A stretch of 64,000 nucleotides of DNA from Sipunculus nudus (GCA_026874595.1 CM049311.1:35071176-35135175); one strand, 5' to 3'; shown: positions 24,444-37,580, numbered from the stretch's first letter. The notes: a model not told the origin generated them from the letters alone. Program-made: numbers and translations.

Positions 24444-26000
24444 GGAACTCGGAGCTGACAGTTGCGGCAGATCCTGCTGTGTTCGGTTACCATCATAACG
24501 TTATATTTGTTGACGTATTCTATAAATGGAGTATTTTCACAAGGGTATCGCTGAAACGGGATGGGGGGGGGGGGGGGGGGGGGGTCGAGGTCCGGAACAC
24601 CTTTTTCAGTCGCCACAACATTTTTAAGGGTTTCAGACTAAGTTTTGTGACCTGTAACCCTTCCCACTCTTTTCCAGTTCAGGGGACCTTTTTTTATAGG
24701 TTTTGCCCTTAGTCATGGCGTTGACCCCTCCTCTCTTAAATCCTTGATCTCCCCGTGTGAGGTCATAACTGTATGTGCAAACACCTATTGATAAAAAATG
24801 ATAATTCATTGAAAAGATTGCTTGATATAAGTATGGCATATAAAGTTGTATGATGTAAATTTATATAACCACTCCTTTGTCGTTTTTCCCCAAGGGTGGG
24901 TGTTACTATAAGAACGTATTACTTAAGCGGTATATACCCAGGGGTCATAAATGGCATGTCATACTGAAACGTATGGTTCAAGCTAACATTTCAGGCCAAA
25001 TTTGACTGGACATTTTCTGCAGTAGTTTGTAGAGTAAATAGTAGAAATAGTAGGAATCAATAAATAGTATAACCACTCTGAAGTCGATGTCCTTGAAATG
25101 AAAAAAAAAATATATACGTCATCCGACATAAAACATCCATTTATTCATTGAAAGCTACCACTTTCATACTGCTATCAGGCATTTTTATTACCTAAACATG
25201 TATACCTATCAAGCACACATGGTAAACATTTGTCACCAAAATGGTACCGATGATCCAAATTTTTAGGTCTTGCTGAAGTACTATAAAAAGGAATTCGCTT
25301 CACATTTGTCCGCGATGTTCTCTGCTGACATACCTGATTTTATGTTTTATTATTCTCGCGGTGACATGGCCGGTTTGACAACCATTAATTTTTTATGAAC
25401 ACAAAGTTTTAAGTGATTTTCCCTGTTTTCCACATTGCAAGGAGAGTTCCATGTAACGAAAGCCGCCAAACTTCCTTCAGCAAAGACTGGAATGCGACCT
25501 TTACGTTATTCACATAAATGCCTCGAGCACAGGATTAAGCAGCTTAAATTAAGGTCTGTGCATGTGAATTTTACTCTCTTGCAGTGAGGGATTTAAGAAT
25601 GCTTTGCTCTGACTCATGTGCGTGGTCAGTAAGTGTGTTAACCACATGACTCTCGTTTAATGAAAAGGAGGGGTTCAACGAAGGGGGATAAATGAAAAAA
25701 AAAAAAAAAAAAATAATAGGAGGTCCACATAGATTTAAAAACGGTTGCGACTTCATTTGGGTCCGCTTCTGCTACTAACGAGGTATGCATGTTTCCGTAT
25801 CTTTCTACAGGAATAGTTTCCCTGCCTAAAAACGTACATTTAATTAGTCTTTCATGTCTTCGACACTTCAGCTTATTTCTTTGTACCTGCAACAATCGTG
25901 ACCAGTCAAAGACAATCGAAAACAATGTTCCCGCGCCCCATTCACAAATGTATCATTACTCACCTAGTCTTCAGGCTAAACATACCGGTGTAAAGACTTC

Positions 26001-26122
26001 AGATTACCCCCCTTTTTCAGGTTACCCCCAGTAATCTGAAATCGATTTCAGATTACCCCCGGGGGTAGCCTTAACCTGATTTCAGGTTATCCCCCTACAG
26101 TTAAGATTACCCCGTCGATGAT
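26001..26122. repeat. Cluster of TTACCCC motifs with nested perfect palindromes
   Basis: Six or so copies of a CAG(A/G)TTACCCCC-type motif alternate in orientation. A perfect 26-bp palindrome lies at 26031-26056 (half site GTAATCTGAAATC), overlapped by a 14-bp palindrome TACCCCCGGGGGTA at 26054-26067. An identical arrangement occurs at 31101-31222 in unit B. It could be a small foldback element or a protein-binding cluster. Confidence 0.75.
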
Positions 26123-27980
26123 CAAGCTGATAAGATATCTTTTCGTATAAGTAGGACCACTTAATAAAAGGTATTATCTCAAAAACGTTACTCGGATCCT
26201 ATTTTTTATTAATTTTGCAGGAGTATCTTATGGAATCCTCATTTGATCAGCTTTGTGTCACACTAAATTGATTTTTTTTTTTACTTTTTAAGATTTTTTT
26301 AACGCCCGTCTTATAGACGGATCGTATTATTGTTTAATGGCATAAATGTCGTTCCGTCGATTTTCTGCAGTATCCACACATGATACTCAAGTCAATGTAT
26401 AAGATAAGTATCTAAATAATCATTAGAAAACATTTTTTGTGGGGGGGGGGAGGGGTTAATCTGAAGTAATATTTAAAATATATTTGTACATATTTTATTG
26501 AGACAGTATCCACGGAAAATCTATTTTTTTTTTACTTTTAAAATAAGAACGAGCCACCTTTCCTTATCTTCATTAAATCATCTCCCCTACCCGGTAAAAA
26601 TCCCGGTATACCGGGTGTATCTGCTAGTAAATAATAATTGATTATATATGTTACCGTATATCTAAGATAGCTATTATAAATAATCAGATTATTAAAATAA
26701 TCTGCCCACAATGCACTATGTGTTCTACTTGTTTGATATTCACTGTGGTCCTACAAAAAATTGTACGTTTTGTGAATATATTCTTTAAATAATTTATTCA
26801 TCAAGTAATGGATAAGCTGTGTGGGTCATTGTAAGGTGATATAATTGAACCCTCACGAAACAGGGAGAAGTCGAAAATCGCGAAATATTAACCTAGTGAA
26901 TACGAAGCCAGCTAGAATATCCGTCATAATGAAAAATTCAGTGGTCACGAGCGCTTTAATGGGAAGTTTAAATAAATGCAATTCAGTTAATGCTTTCAGT
27001 TCGTTAACAATAAAGCTGACTTTTAATTTAGCTTCGCTGGAAGTAAAATCAGGCCCGAATAAAATAACCAAAGACGATTCCAACAATTGTGATATCGGTA
27101 AAAGGACAAAAAAAAAAAATAAATAAATAAAACTGTTCATTGTTTTTTTTAATGATTGTAACCTCCATTTCCTTTAATTAATTTGGAAAGTTTTTGAACA
27201 CCAATTCAAATAGCTCAATTTAACAGGGGCTCTTTAAAAAGACAAATTAACGATAAGCGGGGTGTGGCAACGCGCGAGGAAATTATGCCTCTCTTTCATG
27301 AAGAAATATGCATGCGTTAAATTATAAATGTCACATTCGATTTAAGCGGCAGCTAACCACCCGAACGTCGACATTATTTTCTTAAGACGTTGGGGCGGCA
27401 TTACTAGCTATCAATAGTAAGTCCTCTTCATTTCTGGCCGAACCTGTCTGTCAAATTGATATTCTCACAATTTTGATTAAAAATGTTACCACATCCCGAG
27501 TCATAAACTAAAGATTATTTAATTATCTCCACTAAACTTCCATATTTTCATGCCAAAATAATTGATAACAAAGCCCTTTACATCACAAAATTGAACAAAT
27601 ATCACTCCATTAAACTAATCTTTAGGAAACGTTATCGGAGATTGCAGCGTAGACTTAAAGAAAGAGGGTACATTTTTCTGCATGTTTATATGTAGTGACT
27701 CATGTCACTGTTTAAAAACAAAACATGAATGTTGTTAATTGAAATGCTTCCATCCAGCAAATATTGTGTTCCGACCCTTGGAAAAGCTAATTAAATTGTA
27801 TCATACTTGCAAGTACCGGCCCTTTTATTAAAAAAGGCCTTTGAGTCATGTGTTATGGCTAATTCGATTACATTTTTATTTATACCCTGAGACATATTCA
27901 AATTCATACTCACATATGGTTCTCATTGAATAAACTTTTTTATAAACTAATCCATATTATAAGTTAGTTGAATACACATG

Positions 27981-30900
27981 ATTAACATGATTATATACCA
28001 GTTTGCTATATTGCCAGCAAGTGCATGGCTCATTCTGTTCTGGTTTATGTTAATACAAAGTCTATTAAATGCTAGTGATAAGCTAAATTAATAAAATCAG
28101 TAGTTGATCAAATCTGGTTTAATTCTATACCCTGCTTTGACTCAGGAGTTCAGGGATTATGTCTCAAACAAACCCTAGCAGTCCAGTGTCAACTAACTTT
28201 ACCGGATCCGAAGACATACATGGTTCGCCTTGGGCTATATACCTGGATCATAGAGTGCCATTAAGATCCCTTTGTTTTAATCTTTAAAATGCAGTTTTTC
28301 ACTAAACGCTTTAAGCACTGTGATGCCCTGTCATTCCCCAGGTTTAAGGGAGATCATGTTAAGCACTGACTGTTGTACTGGCCGAACAATTATAATATTA
28401 ATAGGGTTTATGGTTTTGCCCTTAAGAGAATATCATCCCCGCTTACTAGGATAGAATTGTAACTGTTAGATCACAAAAATGGAGATACATATTCTCAATG
28501 TTTTTTTTTGTTTAATATATATTTTCTTTTATATAAACGTTTCACTAGAAACACACATGATAATAAACATGAAAATAACTGATTTGTCATTATTCTGGTG
28601 ATATCTATTTTAATTCCTTGCAATTGCTAACAGTCTCATGACTTCATTTGGCAAGGTAGCCAGGCTTGAAATAATTATAAGATATAATAGACTTATAAAA
28701 GCACCGGTGATAATCAAAATAAAAAAAATGACGAAATGATTTTCATATTCAATCGATGTTATCTTTCCTACCATGCAAAGTAGAACTCATCAGATCTGAT
28801 GTTTTTCTGTCAGAAAGGGATTATATTTATATGATTATGAACTTATAGACTGATATCGCTTATTATCCCTTTAAACCTGACATTAAATATATTACTTAGA
28901 TAGCTTTATTTTGGAATATGAAAGTTAAAAAAAACAAGTGCCTAATTGTGAAATAATCAATGTATCATACAATTCTTAAAGGAGTCTTTATCACACAGCG
29001 AACATTCACACCGAACAGTGAAACTTTACATAAGAAAACAAATTTTATATCTTAAATACATTATAATCTGTTACCTGTTCTGTTGATTTTAAATGTTTAA
29101 TTTTACAAAGTGCCCCACTGGTCATAATACACAGCTGAATCTGTATTGGTCAGTGATCTAATTCTTATCTACTAAGGAGAGTTTAAGAGAACCTGTATAC
29201 ACAACGTCTGAACATCCCAGGTCTAGCGATTACTAGTAGTGCCATGATATATATCATACTGATATTTGCAGTCTGTCATTCACAAAAATAAACTTAAACG
29301 TGTTACATCATCTTTTTGCATTGTTCATAATCACGAATACTGATGGAACAGTAGAGTGTGAAGCTAAGAAAAAACATTTCAGCTTTAGTTAATCATAATC
29401 GGTGAGCTCTATTTAGATAATTTTTCTTGCCATTCAGAAAAAAAAAACTACAAATGTACCGGTTTTGCTAGCAGAAGAAAGGTTAACCTAAATGGTGCCA
29501 TCTGAAGTTTATATAATCGTAAATGTCACATGATCAATGTTTGGTAAAGCACATTACAAATTGTAGGAAAAATCAAATATAAAATACAACAATAAGCGAA
29601 TTAAAGTTTAACTATACGCTAAGGTAATGCTATCTCTCACATAAAAGCTATTTTTTTTTTATTTCCTGATTTTAGTAGGAAGAACTGAAAAAGATCATTT
29701 TGAATCAAATCAGCATAAGTGGCGATACTTGCAACTAACACTGACATAGTGGTCATGGGATCAATATGCTGGGTACTGGTTATAACATTATGAATACAAA
29801 CACTTGTGATCAGAAATGGTAAAATAAGGTCAAGACGAAAGGTGTTATTTTTTTTGGCTTGCACCAGATAAGACAACCTATGGGTTACAAACAAAACACC
29901 AGTGATTATTGCCACGGAACTCGGAGCTGACAGTTGCGGCAGATCCTGCTGTGTTCGGTTACCATCATAACGTAATATCTGTTGACGTTTTCTATAAATG
30001 AAGTATTTTCACAAGGGTATTGCTGAAACGGGATGGGGGGGGGGGGGGGGGGGGGGGGGGAGGTCGAGGAGGTCCGGAACACCTTTTTCAGTCGCCCCAA
30101 CTTTTTTTAAGGGTTTCAGACTGAGTTTTGTGACCTGTAACCCTTCCCACTCTTTTCCAGTTCAGGGGACCTTTTTTATAGGTTTTGCCCTTAGTCATGG
30201 CGTTGACCCCTCCTCTCGTAAATCCTTGATCTCCCCGTGTGAGGTCATAACTGTAGGTGCAAACACCTATTGATCAAGCACACATGGTGAAAATTTGTCA
30301 CCAAAATGGTACCGATGATCCAAATTTTTAGGTCTTGCTGAAGTACTATAAAAAGGAATTCGCTTCACATTTGTCCGCGATGTTCTCTGCTGACATACCT
30401 GATTTTATGTGTTTTTATTCTCGCCATGACATGGCCGCTTTGACAACCATTAATTTCTTATGAACACAAAGTTTTAAGTGATTTTCCCTGTTTTCCACAT
30501 TGCAAGGAGTTCCATGTAACCAAAGAAGCCAAACTTCTTCGGCAAAGACCGGAATGCGACCTTTACGTTATTTACATAAATCCCTCGAGCACGGGATTAA
30601 GCGGCTTAAATTAAGGTCTGTGCATGTGAATAACCCTACTCTCTTGAAAATGAGGGAATTTAAATATGCTTTGCTCTGACCTATGTGCGTGGTCAGTAAG
30701 TTTGTTAATCACATGACTCTCGCTTTATGAAAAGGAGGTGTTAACGAAAGGGCATAAATGAAAAAAAAAAACCAATGAGAGATCCATTTTTTCAAAACAG
30801 GGGTGAGGTTAGGTGATGCGGGGTTTCAAGGATTTAAAAACGGTTGCGATTTCATTTGGGTCCGCTCCTGCTACTAACGAGGTACGCATGTTTCCGTATC

Positions 30901-33045
30901 TTTCTACAGAAATAGTTTCCCTGCCTCAAAACGTACATTTAATTAGTCTTTCATGTCTTCGACACTTCAACTTATTTCTTTGTACCTGCAACAATCGTGA
31001 CCAGTCAAAGACAATCGAAAACAATGTTCCCGCGCCCCATTCACAAATGTATCATTACTCACCTAGTCTTCAGGCTAAACATACCGGTGTAAAGACTTCA
31101 GATTACCCCCCTTTTTCAGGTTACCCCCAGTAATCTGAAATCGATTTCAGATTACCCCCGGGGGTAGCCTTAACCTGATTTCAGGTTATCCCCCTACAGT
31201 TAAGATTACCCCGTCGATGATCAAGCTGATAAGATATCTTTTCGTATAAGTAGGACCACTTAATAAAAGGTATTATCTCAAAAACGTTACTCGGATCCTA
31301 TTTTTTATTAATTTTGCAGGAGTATCTTAAGGAATCCTCATTTGATCAGCTTTGTATCACACTAAATTGATTTTTTTTTTTTACTTTTTAAGATTTTTTT
31401 AACGCCCGTCTTATAGACGGATCGTATTATTGTTTAATGGCATAAATGTCGTTCCGTCGATTTTCTGCAGTATCCACACATGATACTCAAGTCAATGTAT
31501 AAGTATCTAAATAATCATAAGAAAACATTTTTTGTGGGGGGGGGGGGGGAGGGGTTAATCTGAAATAATATTTAAAATATATTTGTACATATTTTATTGA
31601 GACAGTATCCACGTAAAATCTATTTTTTTTTACTTTTAAAATAAGAAAGAGCCAACATTCCTTATCTTTATTAAATCATCTCCCCTACCCGGTAAAAATC
31701 CCGGTATACCGGGTGTATCTGATAGTAAATAATAATTGATTATATATGTTACCGTATATCTAAGATAGCTATCATAAATAATCAGATTTTTTAAAATAAT
31801 CTGCCCACAATGCACTATGTGTTCTACTTGTTTGATATTCACTGTGGTCCCTATAAAAAATTGTACGTTTTGTGAATATATTCTTTAAATAATTTATTCA
31901 TCAAATAATGAATAAACTGTGTGGGTCATTGTAAGGTGATATAATTGAACCCTCGCGAAACAGGGAGAAGTCGAAAATCGCGAAATATTAAACTAGTGAA
32001 CACGAAGCCAACTAGAATATCCGTCATAATGAAAAATTCAGTGGTCACGAGCGCTTTAATGGGAAGTATAAATAAATGCAATTCAGTTAATGCTTTCAGT
32101 TCGTTAACAATAAAGCTGACTTTTAATTTAGCTTCGCTGGAAGTAAAATCAGGCCCGAATAAAATAACCATAGACGATCCCAACAATTGTGATATCGGTA
32201 AAAGGATAAAAAAAAAATAAAACTATTCATTGCTTTTTTTTAAATGATTGTAACCTCCATTTCCTTTTAGTAATTTGGAAAGTTTTTGAACACTAATTCA
32301 AATAGCTCAATTTAACATGGGCTCTATAAAAAGACAAATTAACGATAAACCGGGTGTGGCAACGCACGAGGAAATTATGCCTCTCTTTCATGAAGAAATA
32401 TGCATGCGTTAAATTATAAATGTCACATTCGATTTAAGCGACAGCTAACCACCCGAGCGTCGACATTATTTACTTAAGACGTTGGGGCGGCATCACTAGC
32501 TATCAATTGTAAGTTAAGCAAATGTCCTCTTCATTTCTGGCCGAACCTGTTTGTCAAATCGATATTCTCACAATTTTGATTAAAAAAGTTACCACATCCC
32601 AAGTCATAAACTAAAGATTATTTAATTATCTCCACTAAACTTCCATATTTTCATGCCAAAATAAATTGATAACAAAGCCCTTTACATCACAAAATTTAAC
32701 AAATATCACTCCATTAAACTAATCTTTAGGAAACGTTATCGGAGATTGCAGCGTATACTTAAAGAAAGAGGGTGCATTTTTCTGCATGTTTATATGTAGT
32801 GACTCATGCCATGTTGTTAATTGAAATGCTTCCATCCAGCAAATATTGTGTTCCGACCCTTGGAAAAGCTGATTAAATTGTATCATGACTGCAAGTATCG
32901 GCCCTTTTATTAAAAAAGGCCTTTGAGTTATGTGTTATGGCTAATTCTAATAGTACCCTGAGACATATTCAAATTCATATTCACATATGGTTCTCATTGA
33001 ATAAACTTTTTTATAAACTAATCCATATGTAAAGTTTGTTGAATA
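27981..33045. repeat. Young tandem duplication, unit B
   Basis: It is the second copy of unit A. It ends where homology to U1 (13880 onward) continues into single-copy U2 sequence at TTGAATACATG (about 33040), which shows that the original single unit ran directly into 33045 onward. Unit B lacks the 420-bp segment of A, has about 50 bp extra near 30775-30830, and carries longer G-runs. Confidence 0.88.
31101..31222. repeat. Second copy of the TTACCCC palindrome cluster
   Basis: The 26-bp palindrome lies at 31130-31155, followed by TACCCCCGGGGGTA. No difference from unit A is seen in this stretch. Confidence 0.75.
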
Positions 33046-33236
33046 CATGGTTGTTTAGAAAATTGTAGGTATCTGGATATATTTTTGAATTTTCAGGAGT
33101 TTTTATCATATCGTAAATAAGGAATTCGAAGAAACAAAAAAAAAACTTATGTTACTCTGGATTTTACGAAAGAGACAGAAAGTTATATAGTTATACTACC
33201 ATTTTGTCCATAAGTCGATAAATGTCAAGATCAACA

Positions 33237-33238
<2 letters not shown>

Positions 33239-33315
<77 letters not shown>
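33239..33315. repeat. (TC)n-(TA)n compound microsatellite, U2 counterpart
   Basis: Same composition and context as 14103-14183, followed in both copies by CGTATCATGTC. Confidence 0.95.
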
Positions 33316-33319
<4 letters not shown>

Positions 33320-33780
33320 GTATCATGTCGTAAAAAAAACTTATTATTAAAGGATTACTATATTTTATATTTTTGACCTTCAAAGAGTGACAATAAGGAG
33401 AGATGAATATATTGTCTGCGTGACAATAGTTTTTTTTTAATAAAAATACGCACCGCTTGTAAAATGCCTGATTATTTTTATTAGGAGTCTCTCCTTTTTA
33501 CTGCAGCGCGCCATCGAAACCATTAGAGTATCAAGTTTGCACCGAATAGCCGCCATTGTTTTAGTGACACAGGTTATGTTTCTTCATCTAAATGCCACGG
33601 GAAAATAAAATTACCTTGACCGCGGTTCAGATGTAGGAGACATTCTAGCCCACAGGTATGTTAATATATAACTAGTACTCATTGGTTATCCATCATGAAA
33701 TCAATGTTCGGATAATTATTTTCATACGGTGATTTAGAATATGGGAATATACCCTAAAGAGCCAATGATGGGTTCATATT

Positions 33781-36067
33781 GGTCTCCCTGCAGAGTTCTA
33801 TAGACATTTTTGGACAGATATCAAGGAACCCCTTCTGTCAGCTATTAGATATGGACTAAATGTTGGACATTTAAGTATCACCCAGGGACAGGGAGTTATT
33901 ACTTTGTTACCAAAAAAAAAAAAAATCTCCTCTTGAAATAAAAAAATTGGAGGCCAATTACACTACTGAACACTGATTACAAACTCATTTCAAAATGCCT
34001 AGCAAGCAGAATCAAATCTGTTTTACCAAGATTAATTAATGAGGATCAGACAGGTTTCATTAAAGGTAGGTACATAGGGGAGAATATAAATAAGATCATT
34101 ACAGTTATAAATAATAATACAGTTGAACAAGATAAAGAAGGGTACCTCACAACAGTAGATTTTGAAAAAGCTTTCGATTGCTTAGAATGGCCGTTCATTT
34201 GGAAAGCGTTGGAATATTTTGGGTTTGGAAAAAATATAGTAAACTGGATAAAAGTATTTTACCATGATGGGAAAACATGTATTATAAATAATGGGTGGTG
34301 CTCAGAATTCTTCAAAATGTCAAGGGGATTGAGACAGGGGTGTCCCCTGTCTCCATACCTTTTTATAATATGTGCAGAATTGTTAGCAAAAAAAATTAGA
34401 GAAGATAATAAATTAAATGCAGTCTGCTTCAATGAATATAAATATAAAATACTGCAATATGCTGATGACACAGTTTTTTTTATTCTCAGACATTAACAGT
34501 GTTATTGATAATGTGAATATAATGAAAAGTTTTGAAAAAAATTCAGGTCTTAAAATTAATCTAGGGAAAACTGCGGTTATGCCTCTGGTACATAACCAAT
34601 AAGGTATAAGCCAATCTAAAGAACAATAGAGAGAAAAGGTATGAAATGGTCAGAGGGTCCAGTTAATATTCTGGGTATATTACTTAGACCATCCTTAAAT
34701 AAAATAATAGAAGACAATTACAATCCAAAATTGGAATCCATCAGAAAAACATTAAGTACATGGTCAAACAGATATATGACACCAGCTGGGAAAATCACTA
34801 ATAATAAAATGTTATGCTTTGTCACAATTAATTTACTTGTGGTCTGTCCTTCCTGCTCCTAAAGCCAATTATTTTAAAGAACTAGAACAATTTCTATATA
34901 AATTTGTTTGGTCATACAAACCAGACAAAGTGAAAAGATTGACATTAATAGCTCCTTATAGTAAAGGTGGATTGAATATGATCCACCCTGAAACTCAAAA
35001 TTGCGCATTAAAATAAAATGGATTGAAAGAATCTTAAAGAAAAAACCTGACAATCCTTGGAAAAATCATATATTAAGTACTTTACCTATGGGGGAGCTTA
35101 CATTTCAATGTAATCTCAACCCAGAAGATTTGGATGAGATCTATTTAAAGGACATCTTTTGGAAAGAAGTCATGCAAGCATGGTGTAAATTTAATTTCTG
35201 CATACCAACAGAAGTGAAAGATATTTTTGGCCAGGTTCTGTGGTATAATCCCCATATTCAGATTGATAATAAGGTATTATTTTTTAGAAAACTTTACAAC
35301 TCAGGCATAATATACATAAAAGATATTATAGTGAAAGATAGAGGATTCTTCAGATTTCTTACATATGAAGAAATTCAGGCACGTACCAATTTAAATATAA
35401 ACTTGTTTTGGTATAATGGTATGTTGGATGCAATACCAAATGATTGGAAAAAAAATTCTTAAAGTAAACATAGAAAAACACCAGATTCAAAACAATATAG
35501 AAACCCTTTTCAGCATGAAAAAGGTAACTAAGCAGGTTTACTGTAAAATGGTTGAAAAGAGCTATGTTGTCTCAACAAAAACCCACTAATTAAGTGGGCT
35601 ATAGACTTGAATATATCCAGCTGGGAAAGCATTTTGAGTGCTTTCCCTAAACTGAAAAAAGTTTCAAACTAAGTGCAACTTAGAATGTTCCAGTTCAGAT
35701 TACTAAAGCGTATTATGTATCTTAATAGTCATTTGTATAAATCAAATATAATTGACAACCCCAGGTGCTCATTTTGTAAGTCAGAAGATGAAACATACAT
35801 TCATCTATTTTGGTCATGCACATTTGTCAAGTTAGTATGGTCAGATATACTTTTATGGTTAAAAGAGAATAAAGTGGCTGAACAGGATTTTAAGTTTGAC
35901 TGTGCACCAATAATATTAGGTGATTATACAGACATTATAGGCAGTATTCTAAAAGCAACAAGCCTTCTTTGAAAGGAGCGATCTTGTTTATTAAACATGT
36001 GAAGGAAATAGAAAAATATATTGCTTATAAGAAAGGAAATACTATTGTACATGATAAAAAATGGTAG
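33781..36067 (+). pseudogene. LINE ORF2 remnant: reverse transcriptase and C-terminal domain
   Basis: The sequence enters at GLPAEFY and continues with NWRPITLLN, the EDQTGFIKGR block, motif A TTVDFEKAFD (catalytic Asp), RGLRQGCPLSPYLF and motif C QYADDT. Both catalytic aspartates of YADD are intact, unlike the Gypsy RT upstream. Frameshifts lie in the T-run near 34480 and near 34815 and 34990, with stops near 34603, 35462 and 35660. The thumb (LKINLGKT, NILGI) and a long C-terminal region follow, with a cysteine/histidine cluster CSFCKSEDETYIHLFWSC at about 35768-35821, typical of the Tx1/L1 group. The last frame ends TAG at 36065-36067. Confidence 0.87.
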
Positions 36068-37176
36068 AAACTGAACTTTCTTACAGAAAGCAATAACACA
36101 CCAATCTAAAATTTATAATTTAGGGTTCTAGGGTCTTTTCTTTATCATGAAATAGTTTACACGTAGACATAAAAGTGATTGATAAAAGTATGTTAATGAT
36201 ATGAGTAGATATATGTGATAACAACTGGTATAAATAATCAATATAAAGGAATGTTCATTTATATTTTCACATAAGGGTAAATTGTATTGCTAGCATACAT
36301 ATATAAATGGGCAATGAATTGTGATTAATTATAAAAACGTGGTTACTTAAGTTTTACTGAGTTAGGTCTGTATAGGGAAGTCTGTATCATATATTAACGG
36401 TAAGACAGGCATTGTAATGTACCATTACAACTTGTTTGTCTCATGAATGTAATTTTCATCAATTTAAAAGAAGGTGACAGCTATAGCATAAAGATATGTA
36501 TGTTTCACTTAATTATCACTAGGTGACAAGAGAGATTTAAAGCATGTAAAAATAATAATTAATAGGGTATAATGTAAATTGTCCCATGGGTGTGCTTGGT
36601 CTGCCATTCTGGTAATAGCTATTCATTGTAAAAATTGTTAACCTTCTCTTACAATAATAGGTAAATAAACATCCACTAGGTCAGGATTAATTGAATGATG
36701 TATTAATCATACAAAGATTGTTATATTAGAAAAACCAAAGTTAATTTTTTTTTAATAAGGTGATATGGGGATATCTGGTTTAATATGCAACAGGAAATCA
36801 ACATATTTTTTTTGTATTCACAGCTAGTAAGGTATAAATTATAATTAGGCAGTGCAGTCAGTTACTTGAGGATTAGAATGAATTAGATTTTTATAGTTTT
36901 TTATAGGGCCCTAGGGTCAGATGAAGTTAACTTATCCTTGATAATAAAAAAAATAGGTTTAGTACACAGGTAGCTAGGTACCAGGTGTGCATTAATATAA
37001 CAGGTTGCATGTGTATAATAGATCTGTTAAAATTAAAGGATTAGTAACAATTTTGTTCTATTGAAGTGTTTTGCTTGCAGAGATCATATCTCACCTGTGC
37101 CAGATTGTCTTCTGTTTTTCATCCATTTTTGAAAATGTTTCTGTGCCTGTACGTTTTTGATTCAATAAAAAAAAGA
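36068..37176 (+). other. 3' UTR and A-tail of the LINE
   Basis: AT-rich non-coding sequence between the last stop of ORF2 and the AATAAA-A tail. No motif is recognised. It belongs to the element because it lies inside the 11-bp target duplications. Confidence 0.7.
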
Positions 37177-37428
37177 GGGTTCATATTACGTTTAGGGCCA
37201 TTTTCAAGGTATTTGTGGTCCCCTTCAAAACTCCTGAATACGGACTAAGACACTGCTTGGGTATTTTTATCCAAACTAATAATATTAATCGATTTAAGTC
37301 ACCATATGTGTATTTCGTAACCTAACGTACTGTCCAGATGGAATCACAGAAGTGTCATTGTCAAATAAAAGAAAGTTACATAATATTTTGGCAACAAGCT
37401 TTAAAAATAATATCGCAACATGTAATAG

Positions 37429-37580
37429 ATGTGATGACTTAACGGTTAGAATCCCAGCCTTTCGCTCCGGTGGTGCTGGTTCGTCAAGGCGGGAAGTATT
37501 ATTGATGTGAATCTATGGTTCAGCGGTTAGATTACCGTCCTTTTGCTTTGGCGGTCCAGGTTCGATTCCTGGCGAGAGAA
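37429..37580 (+). pseudogene. Two tRNA-like sequences in tandem (tRNA-derived dimer)
   Basis: The right half (37512-37580) has a tRNA-like D-arm (GGTTCAGCGGTTAGA), an imperfect anticodon stem (CCGTC with GGCGG, loop of about 10 bases) and a perfect T-arm (CCAGG, TTCGATT loop, CCTGG). The acceptor stem does not pair well. The left half (about 37429-37495) shows the same block order, AACGGTTAGAA then GCTGGTTCG, more degraded. By eye the D-arm is closest to tRNA-Glu. Poor acceptor pairing, the oversized loop and tandem arrangement argue for a tRNA-derived SINE head or tRNA pseudogenes, not functional genes. Confidence 0.55.

Larger units (their letters stand above)
22514..27980. repeat. Young tandem duplication, unit A (about 5.4 kb)
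   Basis: It is nearly identical to unit B (27981-33045): most 60-base lines differ at only a few positions and 26001-26220 is almost identical to 31101-31320. The junction between units reads TAACATGATTATATACC at about 27981, matching the left edge of unit A at about 22514. Unit A has about 420 bp (about 24788-25207) missing from unit B. The first part is unrelated to U1; 26698-27970 is homologous to U1 12580-13960. A short 118-bp tandem copy of the left edge lies just outside at 22407-22490. Confidence 0.88.
33781..37176 (+). mobile_element. 5'-truncated Tx1/L1-type LINE with 11-bp target duplication
   Basis: GGGTTCATATT occurs immediately before (33770-33780) and after (37177-37187) the element. 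The insert begins inside the RT domain at GLPAEFY, so the endonuclease and ORF1 were lost by 5' truncation at insertion. It ends with AATAAA followed by an A-run (37164-37176). Truncation, A-tail and variable-length target duplication together are diagnostic of target-primed reverse transcription. The 3,396-bp insert is an RT-containing ORF2 remnant plus about 1.1 kb of 3' UTR. Confidence 0.9.

Noticed and set aside
24434-24712. Overlapping frames with poly-Gly or poly-Pro tracts
   Set aside because: They are produced by the 22-G run and differ between the two recent duplicates only by run length.
26001-26122. TTACCCC words as a possible interstitial telomere or CRISPR-like array
   Set aside because: The animal telomere repeat is TTAGGG/CCCTAA, which this is not, and there are no regular spacers. 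The palindromic arrangement fits a foldback or binding cluster better.
26845-27140. Paired forward and reverse frames of about 90 codons, also present at 31926-32220
   Set aside because: The older homologue in U1 (12665-12856) is shorter and frame-shifted, and both strands are equally open, so the frames are probably chance in slowly decaying sequence.
37512-37580. Functional tRNA gene
   Set aside because: The T-arm is perfect but the acceptor stem barely pairs and the anticodon loop is too long, so it is listed as tRNA-like only.
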